A stretch of DNA of 6,096 nucleotides. Source: Nitrosomaritimum sp049414205 (GTDB lineage: Archaea > Thermoproteota > Nitrososphaeria > Nitrososphaerales > Nitrosopumilaceae). A model generated the notes under the pieces. The model did no database searches and was not told the DNA's origin. It saw nothing but the letters and a program-made list of their open reading frames with translations. A program made the position numbers and the translations under genes. Positions within the stretch are counted from its first letter, which is position 1. Every line of letters starts with the position of its first letter. The DNA is taken from positions 1 to 6,096 of the forward strand of contig JBMSGE010000079.1 of assembly GCA_049414205.1 (NCBI GenBank). Reading direction: 5' to 3'. Of this stretch, positions 1 to 4,592 are shown one piece after another.

Positions 1-709
1 ATTTTATTCCAAAATATTTTTCATAAGAGGTAAGTAATTTTTTTCCTAAATCCAAGGAATACTTTCCTTTTGATTTATTGCCCTTTGTGGTAATGACGCG
101 GATTTGCGTTTTGCCAGTTTTTCCAGTAAGGTACTCAAATTCACCAACTCCTAAATAAATCAAATAAGTTGACATTACAGGAGTTTTGCCAAATTTGTAA
201 AGTGTTTTTACACCAATTTTCTTTTTAGATTTTATAGGCATGTTTGAGATTGCAGTAAATTTGTTTTCTGCAATAATTGAAATATCAAAGGTTGCTTTGG
301 CTTCAGGCTCATCCCAGCATGGAAATGCCCTTCGTGCATCTGCAGCTTCGAATTGAGTTGTTGCAAGATACTTTGTCTTTCCGCCCTGATTGTATTGACT
401 TCGATAAAATCCTAATAATCTATCATTGAGAATCCCTTGGAATTCAATTGAGATTGTGGCGTGGCCTTTAATTTTCTCTTTAAGAGTAATTTTGAGTTCT
501 TCTGATTTTGCGTTAGTTTTGGCTGATGAGTCAATTGTCTTTTTGTTAAATTCAACAACACATGATTTTATTTTAATTTCAGCGCAGTTCAGAGAAATAG
601 ATTTTGTGGGTTTTTTGCAATTTATGGTGATCTTCTCTTTTCCTTCAAATGTGAATTTTTTAAGATCTGGATCAAAAGTTAGTTCATAGTTAATCGGGGT
701 GACGTCCAC
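1..709 (-). CDS. M1-family zinc aminopeptidase, N-terminal part (truncated by window edge)
   Basis: Reading the minus strand from a GTG at 709 gives 236 uninterrupted residues that run off the left edge. The start (VDVTPINYELTFDPD) and the later GFYRS (100-104) and TQFEAADARRAFPCWDEP (118-135) match the N-terminal beta-saddle domain of M1 aminopeptidases (aminopeptidase N, tricorn-interacting factors F2/F3). These are usually cytosolic in archaea and trim peptides released by the proteasome or tricorn. The substrate-binding GAMEN motif and zinc-binding HExxH would lie beyond the window, so catalytic competence cannot be judged. No ATG lies between the in-frame stop upstream and the GTG, and a TATA-like box sits about 26 bases before the GTG, so a leaderless GTG start is the best choice. 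It is divergent from the mutase gene. The family call is firm; the exact substrate range is unknown. Confidence 0.93.
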   Translation of the reverse strand, partial: MDVTPINYELTFDPDLKKFTFEGKEKITINCKKPTKSISLNCAEIKIKSCVVEFNKKTIDSSAKTNAKSEELKITLKEKIKGHATISIEFQGILNDRLLGFYRSQYNQGGKTKYLATTQFEAADARRAFPCWDEPEAKATFDISIIAENKFTAISNMPIKSKKKIGVKTLYKFGKTPVMSTYLIYLGVGEFEYLTGKTGKTQIRVITTKGNKSKGKYSLDLGKKLLTSYEKYFGIK

Positions 710-730
710 CCTTGAGGTAATTTTGTTAGG

Positions 731-740
731 CTTTAAGTAG
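731..740 (-). promoter_or_regulatory. TATA-like box of the M1 aminopeptidase
   Basis: On the minus strand this reads CTACTTAAAG. Its centre is about 26 bases before the GTG at 709, the spacing expected if transcription begins at the start codon (leaderless). It supports the GTG start. Inferred from position and composition only. Confidence 0.5.
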
Positions 741-777
741 ATTTTCTCTTGATTTTTCGATCAGAAAATCAAATAAA

Positions 778-790
778 CCCTTTAAGCATA
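778..790 (+). promoter_or_regulatory. TATA-like box of the methylmalonyl-CoA mutase small-subunit gene
   Basis: The plus strand reads CCCTTTAAGCATA, with the TTTAAG core centred about 26 bases before the ATG at 810. That fits a leaderless archaeal promoter. There is no Shine-Dalgarno motif between the box and the ATG; the bases just before it are A-rich. Confidence 0.5.
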
Positions 791-809
791 CAATATTTGA
801 AGAAAAATT

Positions 810-1232
810 ATGAAACAAAAGGCAGCTTCGCGAAACATCAAGGTACTAGTTGCAAAATTAGGTCTTGACGGACATGACAGGGGAGCACTAGTTCTTTGTC
901 GTGCATTTAGAGACGCAGGGATGGAGGTAATTTATTCAGGATTGTTTGCCACACCAGAACGAGTAGCCCAGATTGCAGAAGATGAAGATGTCGATGCAAT
1001 AGCAATGAGCCTTCTAAATGGTGCACATGGCACATTGTTTCCACGAGTAGTCAAGGCTCTCAAAAAGAAAAAAATCAATGATGTACTAGTTGTTGGCGGC
1101 GGAGTAATCCCAGAAATTGATCACAAAGATCTAGTTAAAGCAGGAGTGAATCACGTATTTGGCCCAGGAACACCACTACCTACAATTATTGATCACATTA
1201 CATTGGGTGTTTCAAAACTAAGAAAAATTTAA
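810..1232 (+). CDS. mcmA2: Methylmalonyl-CoA mutase, small (cobalamin-binding) subunit
   Basis: This 140-residue protein is essentially one B12-binding Rossmann-like domain. The signature DxHxxG is present as LDGHDRG (D20, H22, G25), with H22 as the expected lower axial cobalt ligand. SLLNGAH (67-73), VGGG (95-98) and FGPGTP (117-122) complete the usual cobalamin-contact set. In archaea the mutase is often split, this subunit pairing with a separate large catalytic subunit to interconvert methylmalonyl-CoA and succinyl-CoA. In thaumarchaea that reaction belongs to the 3-hydroxypropionate/4-hydroxybutyrate CO2-fixation cycle. The large subunit is not in this window. The gene has its own promoter, is divergent from the aminopeptidase, and converges on ilvC with only 9 bases between stop codons. 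Other small B12-binding mutase subunits are related, but the length and motif spellings favour methylmalonyl-CoA mutase. Confidence 0.93.
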   Translation: MKQKAASRNIKVLVAKLGLDGHDRGALVLCRAFRDAGMEVIYSGLFATPERVAQIAEDEDVDAIAMSLLNGAHGTLFPRVVKALKKKKINDVLVVGGGVIPEIDHKDLVKAGVNHVFGPGTPLPTIIDHITLGVSKLRKI

Positions 1233-1241
1233 AGAAAAAAA
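1222..1241 (-). terminator. T-rich tract directly after ilvC
   Basis: On the minus strand the TAA of ilvC is followed at once by seven T, then CTTTAAA and a further T-run. Archaeal RNA polymerase commonly terminates at such U-rich stretches without a hairpin. The tract lies partly inside the 3' end of the convergent mutase gene. Confidence 0.4.
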
Positions 1242-2240
1242 TTATTCTGTGGAATCAGGCCACATCATTTTTCGCATCTCTTTGCCAACTTTTTCTATTT
1301 GATGCTCATCTGTTTCTTTCATGTATTTTGCAAAGGATTCTTGTCCGTTTTTCTGGTACTCGCTTATCCATTCGTCATTAAATGTACCATCTTGAATCAT
1401 GGTTAGAACTTTTTTCATGTTTTCTTTGGTTTCAGAAGTCATTACCATTGGACCTCGAGTTAGACCACCATATCTTGCAGTCTCACTTACTCGTCTCCAC
1501 ATTCCATTGATACCATATCTTTGAATCATATCTACAATCAATTTTAGTTCATGTAAAACCTCAAAGTATGCAATCTCTGGTTGATAGCCTGCTTCTACAA
1601 GTGTTTCAAATGCTGCTTTTACCATTGATGCAGAACCACCACACAAGTCAGCTTGCTCGCCAAACCAATCAGTTTCAACTTCTTCTTTGAAATTTGTTTG
1701 AATTAAGCCGGCTCTTGCACTGCCAATTGCTTTTGCAATTCCAAGAGTTCTATCCCAGGCTTTTCCAGTATGGTCTTTGTGAACTGCAACAATTGCTGGA
1801 GTTCCAAAGTTCTCAAGATATGTCTCTCGTACTTTGGAGCCAGGACCTTTTGGTGCAACCATAATGATATCTACATTGTCAGGTGCACTAATCCAATTCC
1901 AGTGAATTGCAGCTGCATGAGAAAATGACAAGGCGTTTCCTTCTGAAAGATTTGGTCCAATCTCATCTTTGTAGACTTGAGATTGAATCATGTCAGGAAT
2001 CAATACATGAATAATGTCGGCTTGTTTGCATGCATCGGCAACAGATAGTACTTTGTGACCATCAGCAGTAGCTTTTTTCCAGCTGTTACCGCCTTCTTTG
2101 AGGCCAATTATAACATTAAGACCTGAATCTTTCATGTTATTTGCCTGTGCATCACCTTGTATACCATAGCCAATTACAGCGACAGTTTGATCTTTTATTG
2201 GATCTAAACTAATTTCGTCGTCTTTCCATGTTTTTGCCAT
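1242..2240 (-). CDS. ilvC: Ketol-acid reductoisomerase, class I (short form)
   Basis: This enzyme isomerises and reduces 2-acetolactate or 2-aceto-2-hydroxybutyrate with NAD(P)H and Mg2+, the second common step of valine, isoleucine and leucine synthesis. The 332 residues match the class I length. The Rossmann motif GYGIQG is at 24-29, followed by a short cofactor loop (GLKEGGNSWKKA, 46-57). Mg2+ and substrate residues are in place: H108, K131, D191, E195, E227, E231 and S252. The knotted C-terminal domain begins near 185. The segment after the catalytic histidine reads SHAAAIHW rather than the usual SHGFNI-type sequence. I chose the ATG at 2240 (MAKTW...) over a TTG four codons earlier because family proteins begin there and a TATA-like box lies 25 bases upstream. 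It is transcribed alone here; acetolactate synthase genes are not in the window. Confidence 0.96.
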   Translation of the reverse strand: MAKTWKDDEISLDPIKDQTVAVIGYGIQGDAQANNMKDSGLNVIIGLKEGGNSWKKATADGHKVLSVADACKQADIIHVLIPDMIQSQVYKDEIGPNLSEGNALSFSHAAAIHWNWISAPDNVDIIMVAPKGPGSKVRETYLENFGTPAIVAVHKDHTGKAWDRTLGIAKAIGSARAGLIQTNFKEEVETDWFGEQADLCGGSASMVKAAFETLVEAGYQPEIAYFEVLHELKLIVDMIQRYGINGMWRRVSETARYGGLTRGPMVMTSETKENMKKVLTMIQDGTFNDEWISEYQKNGQESFAKYMKETDEHQIEKVGKEMRKMMWPDSTE

Positions 2241-2260
2241 AAATTTGCTCAAATTATTGC

Positions 2261-2269
2261 AAATATTAA
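2261..2269 (-). promoter_or_regulatory. TATA-like box of ilvC
   Basis: The minus strand reads TTAATATTT, centred 25 bases before the ATG at 2240. The spacing fits a leaderless transcript and argues against the alternative TTG start at 2252, which would have no box at the right distance. Confidence 0.5.
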
Positions 2270-2287
2270 CTATGAAAAATCACTTTT

Positions 2288-2306
2288 GTCAATCACTACA
2301 ATTGAC
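2288..2306. repeat. Small inverted repeat in the divergent ilvC promoter region
   Basis: GTCAAT (2288-2293) and ATTGAC (2301-2306) form a perfect 6-base inverted repeat with a 7-base spacer. It lies about 20 bases upstream of the ilvC TATA box and a similar distance from the opposite promoter. The position would suit an operator, but a repeat this short could arise by chance in AT-rich DNA. Confidence 0.25.
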
Positions 2307-2326
2307 TACAGATAATTGCTATCATC

Positions 2327-2334
2327 TTAATACC
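2327..2334 (+). promoter_or_regulatory. Candidate TATA-like box of the 91-residue protein gene
   Basis: TTAATACC is centred about 28 bases before the ATG at 2359, giving a leaderless or very short-leader transcript. It is weaker than the ilvC box. Confidence 0.35.
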
Positions 2335-2358
2335 ATCATACTCTAATATGAAAATGAG

Positions 2359-2634
2359 ATGGGCATTAATTTCATTGATACAATTGTGGTTCGCCATAAT
2401 GTAGAAAGAGGAACTGCCTCTGAAGACAAACCAGTATTACCTGCAGAGTTTATGGGTAAACAGACAACAAAAGCCAATGATGATAGATTAAAGCTATCAG
2501 GGGATCTAATGATCATGAGTGCAAAAGGAACAAAGAAGATAAAACTATCCGAACTGGAAAAACCAACACTTCCAACGGATTTCAAAGGACACTACATAAC
2601 AAGCGGCAGAGGCACTAGCAGGGTTAAGATTTAA
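2359..2634 (+). CDS. Hypothetical 91-residue protein with an internal duplication
   Basis: I do not recognise this family. The protein is small, basic and hydrophilic, with no signal peptide, membrane segment or cysteine. It contains two copies of a short unit: DKPVLPAEFMGKQTT (23-37) and EKPTLPTDFKGHYIT (67-81), offset by exactly 44 residues and sharing [DE]KPxLPx[ED]FxG followed by a threonine. Each copy is followed by a short basic strand-like end (DDRLKL; TSRVKI), which suggests two similar beta-rich modules. The ATG at 2359 is the first in-frame start after an in-frame TAA. The opposite-strand frame over this stretch is a shadow, since the conserved-looking repeat is in the plus frame. 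The gene is bounded by a promoter upstream and a hairpin terminator over its stop codon, so it is probably monocistronic. Confidence 0.72.
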   Translation: MGINFIDTIVVRHNVERGTASEDKPVLPAEFMGKQTTKANDDRLKLSGDLMIMSAKGTKKIKLSELEKPTLPTDFKGHYITSGRGTSRVKI

Positions 2635-2644
2635 CCCTGTTTTT
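2617..2644 (+). terminator. Hairpin plus T-run terminator overlapping the stop codon
   Basis: CAGGGTTAA (2619-2627) pairs perfectly with TTAACCCTG (2631-2639) around a 3-base loop. A G-U and an A-T pair can extend the stem to 11. The stem runs directly into TTTTT (2640-2644), then GATTTT. The stop codon TAA (2632-2634) is inside the 3' arm. The form is that of a bacterial-type intrinsic terminator and would separate this gene from the next one, which starts at 2699. Confidence 0.6.
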
Positions 2645-2698
2645 GATTTTATTGTATCAAACCAAAAAAGATAAGCAGTTTATCGACTTAATCATTCC

Positions 2699-3295
2699 AT
2701 GGTCAGATGTTGCCTATGTGAGGCAATAATCGAAAATGGGTTAATGTTTGGATTTTGGGGTCAAGAAGAAAAAACACGTCCTTTATGCATTGTTTGTCTT
2801 AAGAGATTACTAGAATCAGATGGTAAGGACACTGGGGTAAGGCAAAGAATTGAAAAATGGTTACATGAAGAAAATATTGCATTTAACACAATAAATGAAC
2901 CAAAACATATTTTCCATTTAGCATTAGAAGATGTTGGACCACTGAAAATGGAAATTGAGATTTTCCAGGAAAAAAGAAATTTAGAACTCGTGATGGGGTT
3001 TATGACATTTCTAAGCAGAGACTTGACATTTAGAATATACAGATTCTCCCAAGAAGAAAAAGAAAAATTCAAACGAAAAGTAGATGATTTTCTCTCAACA
3101 CTTAGGGTAGATTACAGAACAGGGATACGTGTAGGGTATGAAATAATTTCTGAGAGAGGACATTACGGGGCCAAATATTTTATCAAAACTAAATCACATG
3201 ACTTTGATAAAGAAAAATTTTTGCGAATTTTAGAGATGACAAAAAGTACTGGTAAGAGATCTGATGAGTTTTTGAATCAAACTTTGAGAAACTAG
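2699..3295 (+). CDS. Uncharacterised protein with N-terminal zinc-knuckle-like motif
   Basis: This 198-residue soluble protein has no signal peptide or membrane helix. Two CxxC pairs near the N-terminus (C4/C7 and C30/C33, with an extra C5) look like a small zinc-binding knuckle. From about residue 46 there is a second domain that starts with an amphipathic helix (RQRIEKWLHEENI). It continues with alternating strands, a charged helix (SQEEKEKFKRKVDDFLSTL, 117-135), further strands and a final helix. This layout resembles small archaeal alpha/beta domains of the DUF2299/YbjN type, but that is a tentative resemblance from memory. The start is the ATG at 2699, 65 bases after the previous stop; its promoter is weak (possibly AGATAAG near 2668). 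It is convergent with the ribbon-helix-helix gene and shares a CTAG at the stop codons. No reaction can be assigned. Confidence 0.75.
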   Translation: MVRCCLCEAIIENGLMFGFWGQEEKTRPLCIVCLKRLLESDGKDTGVRQRIEKWLHEENIAFNTINEPKHIFHLALEDVGPLKMEIEIFQEKRNLELVMGFMTFLSRDLTFRIYRFSQEEKEKFKRKVDDFLSTLRVDYRTGIRVGYEIISERGHYGAKYFIKTKSHDFDKEKFLRILEMTKSTGKRSDEFLNQTLRN

Positions 3296-3831
3296 TCGAT
3301 TGCGGGTTTTTCAATATCCATGCAAATCATATTCTTGTCAGAATTTGTTATATTCAATTTTAAAGATAGGTCATCAGCCATCTTTTGGTGAGCACATGCA
3401 AGGAAATGTGAGAAATTATCACTAATCCCATGACGGATGTTAAGAATATGGACGCCGTCTTCGTTTGTGTGTTTTACGACTCCAAAACGCATTGCGTTGA
3501 TTTCCAAAATTTGCATAAAGTTTTCAAAATCCATCTTATCATATGTCATAAACAAGAGTTCTTTAGGAACAGTTCCTCCAAGATCATTTGCTATTTTTTC
3601 AATTGATTTTTCATCAAGATGTTTGAAGATTTTTCCCAGCATTCTTTTCGTTATAGGGACAAAACCAATCTCATCAGCATATCTTTTCCAGGTTATGTGG
3701 TGTTTGGCAATGCTTGACATTAAAGAATTCAGACTGATTCCCTTCTTTTTGGCATCAGTCAGTAATTCATCATAGATTGTTTTTTCTATTCTGCAAGAAA
3801 GGTTTACAGACTTGTTATTTTTTGTCACCAT
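3292..3831 (-). CDS. Ribbon-helix-helix-type putative DNA-binding protein
   Basis: The 179-residue product begins with a likely ribbon-helix-helix domain (about 7-46). It has a short strand (SVNLSCRI), a first helix (KTIYDELLTDAKKKG), a turn (ISLN) and a second helix (SLMSSIAKHH), as in CopG/Arc-type dimeric DNA binders. The remaining 130 or so residues are unusual for such repressors, which are often under 100. They form an alpha/beta domain with a strand-helix unit near 127-160 (HILNIRHGISDNFSHFLACAHQ...), possibly a ligand-sensing or oligomerisation module. A candidate TATA box lies about 23 bases before the ATG at 3831, with an imperfect palindrome further upstream. It is probably a regulator; targets and signal are unknown. 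No partner toxin gene is adjacent, so a toxin-antitoxin role is unlikely. Confidence 0.75.
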   Translation of the reverse strand: MVTKNNKSVNLSCRIEKTIYDELLTDAKKKGISLNSLMSSIAKHHITWKRYADEIGFVPITKRMLGKIFKHLDEKSIEKIANDLGGTVPKELLFMTYDKMDFENFMQILEINAMRFGVVKHTNEDGVHILNIRHGISDNFSHFLACAHQKMADDLSLKLNITNSDKNMICMDIEKPAID

Positions 3832-3848
3832 GACAATCCCCCAATTCG

Positions 3849-3858
3849 TATATCATAA
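3849..3858 (-). promoter_or_regulatory. Candidate TATA-like box of the ribbon-helix-helix gene
   Basis: The minus strand reads TTATGATATA, centred about 23 bases before the ATG at 3831. The spacing is slightly short for a leaderless start, so confidence is modest. Confidence 0.35.
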
Positions 3859-3871
3859 CCTATGTTCCATC

Positions 3872-3893
3872 ATACTTTATGAAGTCATAGTAT
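3872..3893. repeat. Imperfect palindrome upstream of the ribbon-helix-helix gene
   Basis: ATACTTTATGA (3872-3882) and TCATAGTAT (3885-3893) are mirror arms around AG, matching except for two extra T in the left arm. It sits just upstream of the candidate TATA box, a reasonable place for an autoregulatory operator. The evidence is positional only. Confidence 0.3.
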
Positions 3894-3894
3894 T

Positions 3895-3927
3895 TACTGT
3901 TTTTCCATTCAAATAGAAATAACAGTA
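3895..3927 (-). terminator. Inverted repeat across the 3' end of the zinc-ribbon gene
   Basis: On the minus strand TACTGTTATTTC (3927-3916) can pair with GAAAAACAGTA (3905-3895) across a 10-base loop, with one bulged A. The arms bracket the TGA stop (3911-3909). It could be a 3'-end hairpin for the minus-strand gene cluster, but no strong T-run follows, so termination here is less convincing than at 2617-2644. Confidence 0.3.
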
Positions 3928-4028
3928 TCGCATGTTCTGCATTTTACTTTAACAGACTCGTCTGGAATTCTTGTAAATTTCTTAGAGCCACATTTTGGAC
4001 AAATAGGACAAGCACGTAGTGGTTTCAT
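3909..4028 (-). CDS. Small zinc-ribbon protein, 39 residues
   Basis: A short frame reads MKPLRACPICPKCGSKKF, then a basic linker, and ends VKCRTCDTVISI before TGA. Five cysteines (C7, C10, C13, C30, C33) give C10xxC13 and C30xxC33, a classic zinc-ribbon pair, with CPxC overlapping the first. Such small archaeal zinc ribbons often bind nucleic acid or act as accessory parts of transcription or translation machinery; which applies here is unknown. Its ATG (4028-4026) overlaps the TGA of the NMN adenylyltransferase gene by one base (TGATG), a typical arrangement for translational coupling, so it is probably co-expressed. The cysteine spacing, the exact start overlap and the clean stop make a chance frame unlikely despite its length. 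Confidence 0.8.
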   Translation of the reverse strand: MKPLRACPICPKCGSKKFTRIPDESVKVKCRTCDTVISI

Positions 4029-4558
4029 CAGTGCTGGGTGGGTTTGGTGTCAGTCTTGCCAATAATTTCTAATCGATTTTTGGCGTTGATTTTTTCAATG
4101 AAATTAGAAACTGCTGGTGGCACTAGATTCTGCCAATTATCACCAGAAATAATCATAAAACGAATTTCAGTAGCATTGAATTTTTCTCGGTCTAGGAATT
4201 CAGGTTTTACGACCTCAATATCAAAGTCTGCCAAAAGCATTTTCACATACTCGTTTCCGCTGTATACTTTATCAAAATGTGGCAGCATAGATTTGAGATA
4301 AGCAGACCAAGTTGCTACATTGAACTGGTTTTCAATTGCCAAAATTATGCAGCGGCTCAAATCAATATCAGATTCTTTTATGGAGTTGTGAATCATCTCT
4401 ATTCTTTCACCTGCAGTAAAAGGGTCTTTTTCCAAATAGTTAAACTGGGAACTTGTAACCAAAATTATTACTTCATCGCATTCCTTTAGAATCTGCTGCA
4501 CCAAATCCAAATGTCCCAAGTGAAAAGGCTGAAACCTTCCCATCATTAATCCGCGCAT
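4028..4558 (-). CDS. nadM: Nicotinamide-nucleotide adenylyltransferase (archaeal type)
   Basis: This enzyme joins NMN and ATP to make NAD+ and pyrophosphate, the closing step of NAD synthesis in the cytosol. The 176 residues match archaeal NMNATs (about 170-180). The nucleotidyltransferase signature GRFQPFHLGH is at 7-16, containing the HxGH ATP-binding residues. PFTAGER (46-52), ATWSAYL (82-88) and YSGNEYV (99-105) are family-typical. The second ATP-phosphate motif, usually ISGTxIR-like, reads FNATEIR (127-133), followed by LVPPAV. The tail after about 160 is a short non-conserved extension. The start is the ATG at 4558, which gives the usual MRGLxxGRFQPF beginning. The gene follows the SelB-like factor by 34 bases, has its own TATA-like box in that gap, and overlaps the zinc-ribbon gene by one base. 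Confidence 0.95.
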   Translation of the reverse strand: MRGLMMGRFQPFHLGHLDLVQQILKECDEVIILVTSSQFNYLEKDPFTAGERIEMIHNSIKESDIDLSRCIILAIENQFNVATWSAYLKSMLPHFDKVYSGNEYVKMLLADFDIEVVKPEFLDREKFNATEIRFMIISGDNWQNLVPPAVSNFIEKINAKNRLEIIGKTDTKPTQH

Positions 4559-4577
4559 GATTGTAAGATTATTTTGA

Positions 4578-4587
4578 TTTTATTAAA
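4578..4587 (-). promoter_or_regulatory. TATA-like box upstream of the NMN adenylyltransferase gene
   Basis: The minus strand reads TTTAATAAAA at -29 to -20 relative to the ATG at 4558. This would allow a leaderless transcript of the adenylyltransferase and zinc-ribbon genes independent of the upstream genes. Confidence 0.5.
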
Positions 4588-4592
4588 TCAGT

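Noticed and set aside
426..689. Plus-strand open frame of 87 codons
   Set aside because: It is antisense to the aminopeptidase frame, which carries unmistakable M1 family motifs; the plus-strand product has no recognisable features.
2241..2252. TTG start four codons upstream of the chosen ilvC ATG
   Set aside because: The family begins at MAKTW and the TATA-like box is spaced for the ATG at 2240, not for this TTG.
2343..2585. Minus-strand open frame opposite the 91-residue protein
   Set aside because: The internal KPxLP repeat, promoter and terminator all support the plus-strand frame; the opposite product is Ser/Phe-rich as antisense shadows often are.
2761..3072. Minus-strand open frame opposite the zinc-knuckle protein
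   Set aside because: Its Ser/Phe/Ile-rich product looks like the complement of Lys/Glu-rich coding sequence and it has no promoter or motif.
3437..3775. Plus-strand open frame opposite the ribbon-helix-helix gene
   Set aside because: It is fully contained in the minus-strand gene, whose domain structure is coherent; the product is Ser-rich with no motif.
4038..4489. Two plus-strand open frames opposite the NMN adenylyltransferase gene
   Set aside because: The minus strand encodes clear HxGH and NMNAT family motifs; these are shadows.
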